A stretch of DNA of 64,000 nt from the NCBI GenBank assembly GCA_949296365.1, contig CASFPZ010000006.1, positions 25,599 to 89,598 of the forward strand, read 5' to 3'. The notes under the pieces were generated by a model, which made no database searches, was not told the DNA's origin, and saw only the letters and a program-made list of their open reading frames with translations. Within the stretch, counting starts at the first letter, position 1. Every line of letters starts with the position of its first letter. This DNA comes from an uncultured Akkermansia sp. Its GTDB lineage: Bacteria > Verrucomicrobiota > Verrucomicrobiia > Verrucomicrobiales > Akkermansiaceae. Positions 17,131-25,578 of this stretch are shown piece by piece. Position numbers and translations under genes: made by a program.

Positions 17131-18063
17131 ATGTCCGATTCAGCATTAATCGAAGAGATCCTGCAACTTAAACACCAACACAATGCCATCATTTTGGCCC
17201 ATAGTTATCAGCGACCTGAAATCCAAGATCTTGCCGATTTTGTAGGAGATTCTTTAGCTTTAGCTTACAAAGCCCAGGAAACAACTAGCGACGTCATCGT
17301 CTTTTGCGGTGTCCACTTCATGGCAGAAACCGCAAAAATCCTCAATCCGCAAAAAAGAGTACTTCTCCCTGATTTGGAAGCAGGCTGTTCTCTAGAAGCT
17401 TCTTGTCCGGCTGAATCGTTAGCCCAATTTTTAGAAGCTCACCAAGACAAAAATTATTACGTTGTCGCCTACATTAACTGTTCCATTGGGGTTAAAGCCC
17501 AGGCAGACGTCATCGTCACTTCGGGCAATGCCGCCAAAGTAGTTGCGCAGTTACCAAGTGATCGCCCCATCTTGTTTGTTCCCGATCACAATCTAGGTAA
17601 CTGGGTTCAAGAACAGTTAGGTCGTTCCATGGAAATATGGAATGGGGCTTGCCATGTCCATATGGAATTCACAGCCCATCAGATCTTGGAGCTCAAAGAT
17701 CGTTATCCAGATGCCGAAATCGTATGCCACCCGGAATGTCCCAAAGAAGTCCGAGATTTATCGCACCACATTTGTTCGACGGAAAAAATGATTGCCTACT
17801 GCCGCGAAAGTTCCAAGAAAACTTTTATCATCGTCACTGAAAGTGGCATCTTGCATCGCTTGCGCCAACTCGTTCCTGACAAAGAATTCATCGGGACCAC
17901 CACAGCCCAATGCACTTGCAGCGAATGCGGCTATATGAAGATGAACACTTTGGAGAAACTCCGTAACGCCCTGAAAAATCTTGAGCCATCGATTGAGTTG
18001 CCAGAAGAGCTTTTGCAGAAAGCAGCTGCGCCATTGAGACGGATGCTGGAACTTTCTAAATGA
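17131..18063 (+). CDS. nadA: Quinolinate synthase A
   Basis: Fe-S enzyme of de novo NAD synthesis, condensing iminoaspartate with dihydroxyacetone phosphate to quinolinate. All family motifs are present in 310 residues: AHSYQRPEIQDLADFVGDS near 24-42, VFCGVHFMAETAKIL with cluster cysteine 1, the LPDLEAGCSLEASCPA segment, HPECPKEV with cluster cysteine 2, and CTCSECGYMKMNTLEKL with the third. The stop is 7 nt before the MidA-like gene, so these two are probably one transcript. nadB and nadC are not in the window. Confidence 0.95.
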   Translation: MSDSALIEEILQLKHQHNAIILAHSYQRPEIQDLADFVGDSLALAYKAQETTSDVIVFCGVHFMAETAKILNPQKRVLLPDLEAGCSLEASCPAESLAQFLEAHQDKNYYVVAYINCSIGVKAQADVIVTSGNAAKVVAQLPSDRPILFVPDHNLGNWVQEQLGRSMEIWNGACHVHMEFTAHQILELKDRYPDAEIVCHPECPKEVRDLSHHICSTEKMIAYCRESSKKTFIIVTESGILHRLRQLVPDKEFIGTTTAQCTCSECGYMKMNTLEKLRNALKNLEPSIELPEELLQKAAAPLRRMLELSK

Positions 18064-18070
18064 AGTTTTC

Positions 18071-19072
18071 ATGATCAGAATATCCGATTACATTGCATCA
18101 GCAGGTGGCTGGTTATCTGTTGAGCAATTTATGGAAATAGCATTGTACCATCCCCAGGATGGTTATTATAACGCCTCTATCCAAGATATCGGTTTTCGCG
18201 GCGACTTTTCCACTACAGCCACTTTGTCTCCTCTTTTGGCCAAAGCGCTCGTTGCCCGCTGGGAAGAAGCATGCGAGCGGACACGGCAAAAGCTTCCATT
18301 TCTGGAAATTGGTGCTGGAAATGCTTCGCTAGCCATGGCTATCATGGAGGAATTAGGATTTTGGAAACGGTTGTCTATTCATTACCACATCGTTGAGACC
18401 TCGCCTCAATTGCGCGACCTCCAGCACATAGCCCTCGGAAATCGCGGCACCGTTCACCCAAGCATGGAAAAAGCGTTGAAGAGCTGTAAGGGTAAAGCCT
18501 TCATCTTTTCCAATGAACTCGTAGACGCCTTTCCTGCCAGAGTTTTTGAACAAACAGAAGATGGGTGGAAAGAAGTCGGAATTGTCGTTAAAAATGGGGC
18601 CATTACCGAAGAGCTACGGGACATAGAGAAGCCCGTGCGTTCCTCCATCCTAGAGTATTCTTCGACCAGGATAGGCCAACGCATTGAAGTACATGATTCT
18701 TACGCGCAGTGGTTTGTCAGTTGGTTGCCTCAGTGGAAACGCGGGGTCATGACAACAATCGACTATGGAGACCGTTTTCCCCAAATCTACGAGAGGAAAC
18801 CTCATGGAACCATGCGAGGATACTTCAAGCACAGAATGTTGACAGGGATGAATCTCTACAAGCATCCAGGAAAGATGGATTTGACCTGCGATGTTAATTT
18901 TTCGGAGATCGAGGCGCTTTGTTCTCAATGTTTGGGCGATCGTTTACAGTTTTTGACTCAACGAGAGTACCTCGCCCCCTACGTATCGGGTTCCCCCCAA
19001 GATCAATTCCTTACTTCAGAATTAGGCGCTGGGAGTGAATTCAAGGTCTTTATCCAATCGCGTCTTTCGTAA
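18071..19072 (+). CDS. Class I SAM-dependent methyltransferase, MidA/NDUFAF7 family
   Basis: A 333-residue predicted protein arginine methyltransferase. The family hallmarks are the N-terminal FMEIALYHPQDGYY, the loop GDFSTTATLSPLLAKAL, the SAM loop FLEIGAGNASLAMAI near residue 77, IFSNELVDAFPARVF near 148, and a C-terminal TIDYGD. The mitochondrial homologue methylates the complex I subunit NDUFS2; bacterial targets are little known. It follows nadA by 7 nt and is followed by a GNAT gene at 14 nt, so the three form a short operon. No functional link between them is obvious. Confidence 0.82.
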   Translation: MIRISDYIASAGGWLSVEQFMEIALYHPQDGYYNASIQDIGFRGDFSTTATLSPLLAKALVARWEEACERTRQKLPFLEIGAGNASLAMAIMEELGFWKRLSIHYHIVETSPQLRDLQHIALGNRGTVHPSMEKALKSCKGKAFIFSNELVDAFPARVFEQTEDGWKEVGIVVKNGAITEELRDIEKPVRSSILEYSSTRIGQRIEVHDSYAQWFVSWLPQWKRGVMTTIDYGDRFPQIYERKPHGTMRGYFKHRMLTGMNLYKHPGKMDLTCDVNFSEIEALCSQCLGDRLQFLTQREYLAPYVSGSPQDQFLTSELGAGSEFKVFIQSRLS

Positions 19073-19086
19073 ACGACAAACACAAT

Positions 19087-19536
19087 ATGCATATCGTTGA
19101 AATACACAACAGATCAACTACACTCATCCGACGCTTGCTAAGTATTTGGGAAGGTTCAGTCAAAGCAACACACCTCTTTCTCTCTGACGAAGAAATAGAT
19201 AAGATCAAAAAATACGTTCCACAAGCGCTTCAAGACATTCCGCATCTTATCATTATCGAAGACGACTTGCACGTTCCTGTAGGTTTTATGGGAATTGCCA
19301 ATCACCACTTGGAAATGTTGTTTATTGCAGATGAAGAACGAGGCAAAGGATTCGGCAAGCAGCTTATTCAGTACGGAATTTCCCATTATTCCGTTAGTAG
19401 TGTTGCCGTCAACGAACAAAATCCCCTCGCTCGCGAGTTCTATGAACACATGGGGTTCCAAGTTTACAAAAGAACAGAATTCGATGAACAAGGTAATCCC
19501 TACCCTCTGCTCTACATGCAGTTAGGTAACTCTTAA
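19087..19536 (+). CDS. GNAT-family N-acetyltransferase
   Basis: A 149-residue acyl-CoA transferase of the GNAT fold. The acetyl-CoA pyrophosphate loop appears as ADEERGKGFGKQLIQYGI near 82-98. The following strand SVAVNEQNPLAREFYEHMGF and the C-terminal strand (YPLLYMQL) are typical of the family. The N-terminal WEGSVKATHLFLSDEEIDKIKKYV resembles YjaB/RimI-like proteins that begin with a helix binding the acceptor. The substrate cannot be deduced. Last gene of the nadA group. Confidence 0.82.
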   Translation: MHIVEIHNRSTTLIRRLLSIWEGSVKATHLFLSDEEIDKIKKYVPQALQDIPHLIIIEDDLHVPVGFMGIANHHLEMLFIADEERGKGFGKQLIQYGISHYSVSSVAVNEQNPLAREFYEHMGFQVYKRTEFDEQGNPYPLLYMQLGNS

Positions 19537-20217
19537 TTGCCACTAACACCGTCTTTAACGACACCACACAGGGAATGTCGCCAGCTGAAGTTCGCAGGCT
19601 TGGCTAGTTGAGACAGCGACTCGATCACACATTTTGGGAGAAGAATGCTCAACGAACGCGATCCGTTTGGTTATATGTGCATGGTTCCGGGAAGTGAGGG
19701 AAGGCCTCTGAGCCTTTATCGCCCAGTGTCATTTGTAATTCCGACAATGACCGTATGGGAAATGCGTTGTGGCGAGTCGAATACTACAACTCGATAACGC
19801 CACCTTCAAGCTTTACGCGTCGTTTTACACGATACGATTCATTTGACGAATTCGTTTTGCCGAAAGGCCTCGCTTGGAACCTCGAGGGCTTTTGTTATAT
19901 GATGTGGGTGTCCAGACGTATTTTATGTCGCTATCGGTTCTCGAATCTCAGACGGATTTTGGAATCCACAGTTAACATGAGGCGGCCACCATCCTTCCTA
20001 AAAAGAATATCAAGCCATTACACCACAACTTGTCCGCCTCTTGTGATCGATCATAAACAAGGCATCTTTATCGCAATATTAATCTTTTCAGCAACTTAAA
20101 TTTTTTTGATATGCGATTGACATAAAAAAACTACTATGCTCTAGGCAAATCTGTACTGAAACATAGACGTTACTCTATTGTAGACAGACTTTGTTTTTAA
20201 CTGAAATATCGTTACCG
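19537..20217 (+). other. Long intergenic stretch, no supported gene
   Basis: About 680 bp between the GNAT gene and the GYF/DUF805 gene. Plus-strand open frames of about 50 and 114 codons exist (from 19645 and 19755), but neither shows a domain or plausible composition. The 50-codon frame has a GGGAG sequence upstream, so a small protein cannot be excluded. A TTGACA at 20117-20122 may belong to a promoter of the next gene, but no good -10 box follows at normal spacing. I found no tRNA, tmRNA or transposon ends. Confidence 0.4.
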
Positions 20218-21054
20218 ATGAATAACTACTACGATAAGATCTACTATCTCACATTGCCAGGAACGACTAAACCCAATGGTCCCTTTAGCGAACAAGAATT
20301 AATAGGATTCTACAATAATCACCAAATCCCCTACGGCTCTATGGTCTGGGCTCAAAGGTGGGAGGATTGGAAACCACTCGAACTAGTATTTAACTGGACC
20401 TATACGCATTCCCAACCTGTGCAACCACAACCGAAAATGCCAATGCCAGCTCCAGGACCTGAGACTCAACCACCAGTAACACCAGGCACTACTCCGATGG
20501 GGTATTATCCAACAAACCCCACGCCAGGGGTACCAATTTACCCCCGACAGCAAGAACCACAAGTAACAGCAGTGCGGCTCAACTTTTGGGAGCTAACGAA
20601 GAGGGCCATGAAAACGAGAAAAACATCAGGCCGAGCTACTCGTATGGAGTATTGGGCTGCTCACCTTGCTTGTTTAATATTTTGTTATATTTCGGGGCTT
20701 ATTGCAATTTTGGTAGTACTACCTGTACTGAACTCTGACAATGATCTAGGAAAACTTGTAAATATTATCGTATTCGCGGGGTATTTCTATCTGATCGTTG
20801 CTCCTACTTTGTTGTGTTGTGTTCGAAGAGTTCACGATTTGGGCTGGCATGGCGCAGTATCTACCCCTCTTGTATTGCTAGAGTTCCTATTCTATTTTAA
20901 ACTTTATTACGCTTCCCTCCTAGGCTATGTACCCGTCGATGGAATCGATTTACTCTGTAATCTATTAACGTTTGTACTCTGTTTGGTTGTAGGGTGTATT
21001 GATAGCCAACGTAAAACCAATAAATACGGGCCTTCTGAAAAGTATCCCTCCTAA
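20218..21054 (+). CDS. GYF_2 and DUF805 domain membrane protein
   Basis: A 278-residue protein with three parts. Residues 1-60 are a GYF_2-like module (YYLTLPGTTKPNGPFSEQELIGFY, then WAQRWEDWKPLE) that in other proteins binds proline-rich segments. Residues about 65-115 are a proline/glutamine-rich linker. The C-terminal half is a DUF805 integral-membrane domain (FWELTKRAMKTRKTSGRATRMEYW, RRVHDLGWHG) with about four helices. GYF-like plus DUF805 combinations occur in several bacterial phyla and their role is unknown. The ATG at 20218 was chosen over an upstream TTG because it starts the GYF module directly. Confidence 0.75.
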   Translation: MNNYYDKIYYLTLPGTTKPNGPFSEQELIGFYNNHQIPYGSMVWAQRWEDWKPLELVFNWTYTHSQPVQPQPKMPMPAPGPETQPPVTPGTTPMGYYPTNPTPGVPIYPRQQEPQVTAVRLNFWELTKRAMKTRKTSGRATRMEYWAAHLACLIFCYISGLIAILVVLPVLNSDNDLGKLVNIIVFAGYFYLIVAPTLLCCVRRVHDLGWHGAVSTPLVLLEFLFYFKLYYASLLGYVPVDGIDLLCNLLTFVLCLVVGCIDSQRKTNKYGPSEKYPS

Positions 21055-21362
21055 AGATTAAGAGAACGTGGATCAATAAAAATCGGAAAGTGAGGTATCT
21101 TACAAATTGATAATTCTGGAATCTCCTTCGGAGCAGAGAAATACCTTGGTTTTCTGCTTGTTTCCTGAACCTATGGTTATTTGTTTCCCTTAGCTTGTGA
21201 AACACAGACCTCGCAATGCACACTCACCTCTCTCTGTCGGCTTTTGTATCTTCTACTTCATAGGGCAGACACCATCGTCTTTAACCTCATTTCAATAGAA
21301 GATTTCAGACATGACCGGATCCGATTCGTATCTTGGCTTAGAAAAGTCGAGGTTTTGCGATT
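21055..21362. other. Intergenic stretch, nothing recognised
   Basis: The roughly 310 bp between the DUF805 gene and the terminator of the convergent TPR gene contain no credible reading frame, repeat or RNA fold that I can support. Confidence 0.5.
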
Positions 21363-21397
21363 AAAAAAAGAGGACATGCCATTTGACACGCCCTCTT
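21363..21397 (-). terminator. Intrinsic terminator of the TPR-protein gene
   Basis: On the minus strand AAGAGGGCGTG (21387-21397) pairs over 11 bp, with two G:T wobbles, with CATGTCCTCTT (21368-21378) around an 8-nt loop, and is followed by seven T. Lies 44 nt beyond the TPR-protein stop. Confidence 0.75.
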
Positions 21398-21441
21398 CTT
21401 GATAAAGAAAACAGATCGAGAAGTTTAATGCTTTTTCTCTT

Positions 21442-22806
21442 TTAATTGTACGCAGATTCGACTCGTTGAGCGACGTCGCGATATCCGTAATTCGAATCGT
21501 AAATCGTCTTGAAGCAATCCAAAGCCTCCTGTTTCTTACCCAATTTTTCATTTAGGATACCCATCAGGTAGAGAATTTCGAGTTTGGTAGCATCCATTGT
21601 TTGGAGTTCCGAATTGGCTTCGCCCAATTGATGGAGAGCCATATCGTTCATATTTTTAGCTTCGTAGCACTTGCCCAACATCAACATTGCCTTAATTCGA
21701 TAATACGGATTGTTACGAGCACGCTGCAACTGCGGGATTGCATCTGTAAAGTTACCAGCCTTGAACAAAGCTTGCCCCAATTCAAAGCGAAGTTGAGGAT
21801 CCGTTGGATTATTTTCTACACGCTTTTGACATTCTTGCACAATTTCTTCTGCAATTTGCCGAGTCACAGCAGCAAGCTGATCTTGCAATTCCTTGTTATC
21901 AGGATCAGCAGCCGCGCGTTTCTTCAAATCATCCAACTGAGCCTCGCGCGCTTTTTCGCTCATTTCCGAAGCCTTGGTACTAAGAGAGACGTCATTGTTA
22001 CTCAGGGTAAATGCATAACTGTAGAACGAATAAGCATTGTTCCAATCTTCCATTTGTTCGTAGACATTCGCAATACTGCGGACAACATGAAGATCCTGAG
22101 GATTAGCTTCGTAGAGTTGCCCAAGCTGGCCTAATCGGGCTTCCATCTCCTGTCGAGTCATGCCTTGTTTATCCACCTTTTCAAGAGCAGCAGATTCCTG
22201 GGTACTCTTCATCACGTCCTTCATCGACTTGGCGTTTTCCCAGTTTTGTTTTTGCATGGACGCCTGAGCCGTACAGTCTTTTTCGCCCTTAACAGCGACC
22301 GTGTCAGACGGGTCAACTTTCACGATATCATGGTAAACAGCAGCAGCTTCAGCCGGCATCTTGCGATCAATATAGTGATTAGCAAGCATGTGGAGAAGTT
22401 TTTTATTTTCTGGGTGACCTTCACGCACAGTTTCAAGGGCAAAAGCCGCGATATCAGGCAAGCCTGCCTGTTCTGCGGCATGGAATAAAAGTTCGTTAGA
22501 AGCTTCGTTAAATGGATCTTTTTCCAATTCATCTTCTACTGAAGAAAGAGTTGAAACAGGATCCCTTTTCACGCTTGTCGTCATACGGAAACCACCAAGC
22601 AACCCCTTCTTTTTAGGGGTTGGATTCAATTTGATTTCACTAGCTCTCAAGACCTTGCGCGCTTCCAAAAATCCGGGGAGTTTTTTAACGAGGGCCTTGA
22701 GCAAACTAATGGCATATCCATAGTTTTTTGCGTCAACAGCCTGGCAGGCTTTTTTCCAGAACTCCTGTTCCTGCGGAGTAAGCTGTGCTTCAGTAATCAG
22801 TTCCAT
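21442..22806 (-). CDS. Tetratricopeptide-repeat protein
   Basis: A 454-residue soluble protein with no signal peptide or membrane helix. Several TPR units can be read: residues 10-45 (FWKKACQAVDAKNYGYAISLL), 130-175 (LLHMLANHYIDRKMPAEAAAVY), 235-275 (VRSIANVYEQMEDWNNAYSFY), 335-370 (LRFELGQALFKAGNFTDAI), 370-400 (AMLMLGKCYEAKNMNDMAL) and 415-445 (LYLMGILNEKLGKKQEALDCF). A charged, possibly coiled-coil stretch lies at 280-330. It should act as a protein-protein scaffold; the partner is unknown. It is divergent from the pseudouridine synthase genes and ends in its own terminator. Confidence 0.8.
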   Translation of the reverse strand: MELITEAQLTPQEQEFWKKACQAVDAKNYGYAISLLKALVKKLPGFLEARKVLRASEIKLNPTPKKKGLLGGFRMTTSVKRDPVSTLSSVEDELEKDPFNEASNELLFHAAEQAGLPDIAAFALETVREGHPENKKLLHMLANHYIDRKMPAEAAAVYHDIVKVDPSDTVAVKGEKDCTAQASMQKQNWENAKSMKDVMKSTQESAALEKVDKQGMTRQEMEARLGQLGQLYEANPQDLHVVRSIANVYEQMEDWNNAYSFYSYAFTLSNNDVSLSTKASEMSEKAREAQLDDLKKRAAADPDNKELQDQLAAVTRQIAEEIVQECQKRVENNPTDPQLRFELGQALFKAGNFTDAIPQLQRARNNPYYRIKAMLMLGKCYEAKNMNDMALHQLGEANSELQTMDATKLEILYLMGILNEKLGKKQEALDCFKTIYDSNYGYRDVAQRVESAYN

Positions 22807-22943
22807 AGGTATAAAATAGCTGAATATTCAACGGCGTCTGCGGATCGCGAACGCAAGTCAACGCCAATAACTAGTTTTTTCTATCATTTCATGCCCCCCA
22901 TTTCAACCTTGTTTTTCTAAGCAGACAGGAAAAAATAAGGCTC

Positions 22944-23642
22944 ATGAGAGCAGATGCGTTATTATCCCGATTTGGTTATTGTTCGCGGCGAGAGGCCTCC
23001 AGGTGGTTCAAAGCCAATCAGATGATTTTCTGTGGGCGACTTGTGCGATCCGGCGCCCAACAAGTTGACGTAGCCGGTGTTCTCATCAATGGTCGTCCCG
23101 TCGAATTTCCCGATGGGCTCTACGTTGCTTTTTACAAGCCGCTAGGAATAGTTTGTAGTCATGCGCAAGATGAAGGGGCCAGCATCTATGAGTTTCTACC
23201 AGACTCGTGGCAACGCCGTAAGCCCCCCGTTACCTCAGTAGGTCGACTCGATAAAGAAACAGAAGGGCTTCTCTTACTAACAGACAATGGGGATTTTGTT
23301 CACAAGCTCACGTCGCCGAGTCATCACATTCAAAAAACATACGAGCTAACGACAAGCGAAGATATACCCCAAGAAGCAATTAAGCGGTTTGCGTCAGGGC
23401 AATTCTATCTTCGGGGGGAACCTCAGCCTTGCTTACCAGCACAGCTCGTCATTCATTCACCGCGCAGAGCCAGTCTGACTTTGACAGAAGGCCGCTATCA
23501 CCAAGTTCGCCGCATGATGTCAGCCGTGGGAGCTCCAGTTCTAAGTCTTCTACGCCGTTCCATCGGCGACCTATCTCTAGAAGGGTTACAATTAAAACCA
23601 GGAGAGTGGAAAAGCGTCGACCCCAAGTTATTCAACAAATGA
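22944..23642 (+). CDS. RsuA/RluB/RluE/RluF-family pseudouridine synthase
   Basis: Isomerises uridine to pseudouridine in rRNA. An S4 domain fills residues 1-55 (ADALLSRFGYCSRREASRW). The catalytic domain has VGRLDKETEGLLLLTDNGDF near residue 98, with the nucleophilic aspartate in RLDKET, and the C-terminal EGRYHQVRRMMSAVG block. The family is clear, but the target site (16S or 23S) is not. Its stop overlaps the start of the next gene (ATGA), so two pseudouridine synthases of different families are translationally coupled. Confidence 0.88.
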   Translation: MRADALLSRFGYCSRREASRWFKANQMIFCGRLVRSGAQQVDVAGVLINGRPVEFPDGLYVAFYKPLGIVCSHAQDEGASIYEFLPDSWQRRKPPVTSVGRLDKETEGLLLLTDNGDFVHKLTSPSHHIQKTYELTTSEDIPQEAIKRFASGQFYLRGEPQPCLPAQLVIHSPRRASLTLTEGRYHQVRRMMSAVGAPVLSLLRRSIGDLSLEGLQLKPGEWKSVDPKLFNK

Positions 23643-24415
23643 GCATTCCCCTCTACCAATCCGAACAACCCATAGACTGCAACCCCGATTTTCGCGTTGT
23701 TGCTGAATCCGATGAATGGATCGTCGTTTCCAAGGCAGCCCCGCTCATCGTTCATCCGTCCAATGGGAAAATTGAGCCGACCCTTTTGGAAGGCGTTGCG
23801 ACGCTTTTGTGTTACGAACAGGTTAATGGGATGAAGTTGGCCCTCATCAATAGGCTAGACCGCGAGACAAGCGGACTAACTCTCTTAGCTAAAACTCCTG
23901 GAGCGACGCGTCAGCTAGGGAAAGCCATGCAACGAGGCCTCATCCACAAGGGATATTTGGCCATTGTACATGGGCACCCTTTTTGGGATTTTTGGGAATG
24001 CCGAGAACCGATTCTGCGCCAGGGCGACATGATGAATTCCCCAATCTATTTGAAACAATGCGTACACCCAAAGGGAAAACCCTGTACAACAGAATTTCAT
24101 GTTTTGAGACGATTTGAACGAGAGGAATCGAAATTTTCCATCATTCAATGTACGCCCAAAACCGGAAGGACTCACCAAATCAGAGTCCATCTTGCCTACC
24201 TAGGTTATCCTATTGTTGGAGATAAGATCTACGGTGCAAATGTGTCGTGTTATTTAGAATTCATCGTCTCCGGATGGTCACCATCGTTAGCGGCTCGCCT
24301 ACTCCTACCGCGCCACGCTCTGCATGCACAAACGCTTCAATTCCCATACAATGAAGAGACCATTTTCGTCGAAGACACCTTATCGTCCGATTTACAGGCA
24401 TTCATTGATGGATGA
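23639..24415 (+). CDS. RluA-family pseudouridine synthase
   Basis: A second uridine isomerase acting on rRNA or tRNA. The catalytic motif INRLDRETSGLTLLAKTPG near residue 62 holds the aspartate; the C-terminal PKTGRTHQIRVHLAYLGYPIVGDKIYG near 176 is typical of RluA/RluC/RluD. It has 258 residues and lacks an S4 domain, so it resembles RluA or TruC more than RluC/RluD. The ATG overlaps the TGA of the RsuA-type gene; the frame stays open upstream inside that gene, but the protein motifs begin only after this ATG. Confidence 0.88.
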   Translation: MSIPLYQSEQPIDCNPDFRVVAESDEWIVVSKAAPLIVHPSNGKIEPTLLEGVATLLCYEQVNGMKLALINRLDRETSGLTLLAKTPGATRQLGKAMQRGLIHKGYLAIVHGHPFWDFWECREPILRQGDMMNSPIYLKQCVHPKGKPCTTEFHVLRRFEREESKFSIIQCTPKTGRTHQIRVHLAYLGYPIVGDKIYGANVSCYLEFIVSGWSPSLAARLLLPRHALHAQTLQFPYNEETIFVEDTLSSDLQAFIDG

Positions 24416-24437
24416 TTAGGCAAGTTCCGAGAAGACA

Positions 24438-24890
24438 CTATGCTTTCACTTTGACAATAATCTTTTTGATACGACCCTGATTCCCCAAACAACCGACATG
24501 GGCATCGTCCGGATAAACAACCAAGAATTCACCAGGGTGAACCAATACGTGATATTCCGGAGCATCTTCAAAATGTTGAGCATCGTTTTCTTCATCGAAA
24601 GCCTCAGAGGGTTGATTGAGCCTATGTCGGGATTTTAAGCCGAATCGTTCAGGAGCCGACAACGGGATGTGAATATCAATATAGGCATTGTGTATTTCCA
24701 TTCGAGCTTGTTCAGGCCTTTTTAAGGGCGAATCATTTACCATCACCACCAACTCGCGCTCGACCAGCACAACTTTTCCCAATTCGCCCGACGGCGATTT
24801 TATTAATGCTCGGACGAAATCGAAGGCCTGGCGAAACAAGGGATTGATTGGGCAGTACAGATCAGCGTTTTCCAATGAATCAATAATCAT
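24438..24890 (-). CDS. YhcH/YjgK/YiaL family protein
   Basis: A 150-residue cupin-like barrel protein. The family signature is at the C-terminus: a histidine-rich ENDAQHFEDAPEYHVLVHPGEFLVVYPDDAHVG (split here only for description) ending KKIIVKVKA; the middle has the IDIHIPLSAPERFG strand. Relatives are linked to sialic acid and other sugar catabolism (YhcH) or named beta-galactosidase subunit beta. The gene follows the nitroreductase gene with almost no gap. The ATG at 24890 was chosen; a TTG five codons upstream abuts the preceding stop. Metal-binding residues of the barrel appear present, but the substrate is not known. Confidence 0.82.
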   Translation of the reverse strand: MIIDSLENADLYCPINPLFRQAFDFVRALIKSPSGELGKVVLVERELVVMVNDSPLKRPEQARMEIHNAYIDIHIPLSAPERFGLKSRHRLNQPSEAFDEENDAQHFEDAPEYHVLVHPGEFLVVYPDDAHVGCLGNQGRIKKIIVKVKA

Positions 24891-24905
24891 AGAGGCATTC
24901 TTCAA

Positions 24906-25544
24906 TCAGATCGTTTCCCAAACATATGGGGCAGCAAAGCGAACCTTCTTTTGCTGAGCATAGGCATCATCCGGACTTCTGTATCCCAATGCCAAAGCAC
25001 ACAAAACCTTAAACGGCGTATCCTTCAGATTCAGGATTTCATCATAGCGTTCAGGTTCCATACCTTCAATAGCACAGGTGTCGATTTGAAGCTGCGCAGC
25101 CGTTTGCATCGCCACACCCAAGGCAATGTACACTTGACGCTCAATCCAGGCCTTGCGATCAGATTCAGATTTGCTGAATATCAACCCCTCCATCTTCTTC
25201 CGATAGCCCTCTAACGATTCAGCAGACACGTCCCGGACTTCAGCCATGAGTTTGATGTACGCCATGACGTCATCACGAGTCACCTCACGTCGGCCGCAAA
25301 AGACGAGTAAATGCGAGGCATCAGTCACTTGAGATTGGTTCCAGGATACAGCACGCAACAGTTGTCTAATTTCAGGGTTATCAACCTGAATGAATTTCCA
25401 CGGTTGTAACCCTAAGGACGACGGGCTCAACCTAATTATTTGAGCAATCGCACTCCAGGTTGGCGCATCAATTTTACGCGATGGGTCAAATTTTTTACAA
25501 GCATAACGCCAATGCATATAGGCCAGGCAGTCAGTTGCATTCAT
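24906..25544 (-). CDS. NAD(P)H-dependent nitroreductase-family oxidoreductase
   Basis: An FMN-binding nitroreductase-fold protein of 212 residues. The N-terminus (WRYACKKFDPSRKI) and the block RLSPSSLGLQPWKFIQVDNPE near 37-57 are the usual FMN phosphate and dimer contacts. QIDTCAIEGMEPERYDEIL and the late ALALGYRSPDDAYA are typical of the YdgI/NfsB-like subgroup. It probably reduces quinones, nitro compounds or flavins. A paralogue with the same N-terminal WRYACKKFDP and SSxGLQPW motifs lies at 47220-47855. It probably shares a transcript with the YhcH gene. Confidence 0.85.
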   Translation of the reverse strand: MNATDCLAYMHWRYACKKFDPSRKIDAPTWSAIAQIIRLSPSSLGLQPWKFIQVDNPEIRQLLRAVSWNQSQVTDASHLLVFCGRREVTRDDVMAYIKLMAEVRDVSAESLEGYRKKMEGLIFSKSESDRKAWIERQVYIALGVAMQTAAQLQIDTCAIEGMEPERYDEILNLKDTPFKVLCALALGYRSPDDAYAQQKKVRFAAPYVWETI

Positions 25545-25578
25545 ATTTACGTTCCTTCTATCAATGGGATTAAAACAA

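Noticed and set aside
19755..20099. 114-codon plus-strand frame
   Set aside because: Arginine/phenylalanine-rich, without domain or conserved pattern; probably chance frame in non-coding DNA.
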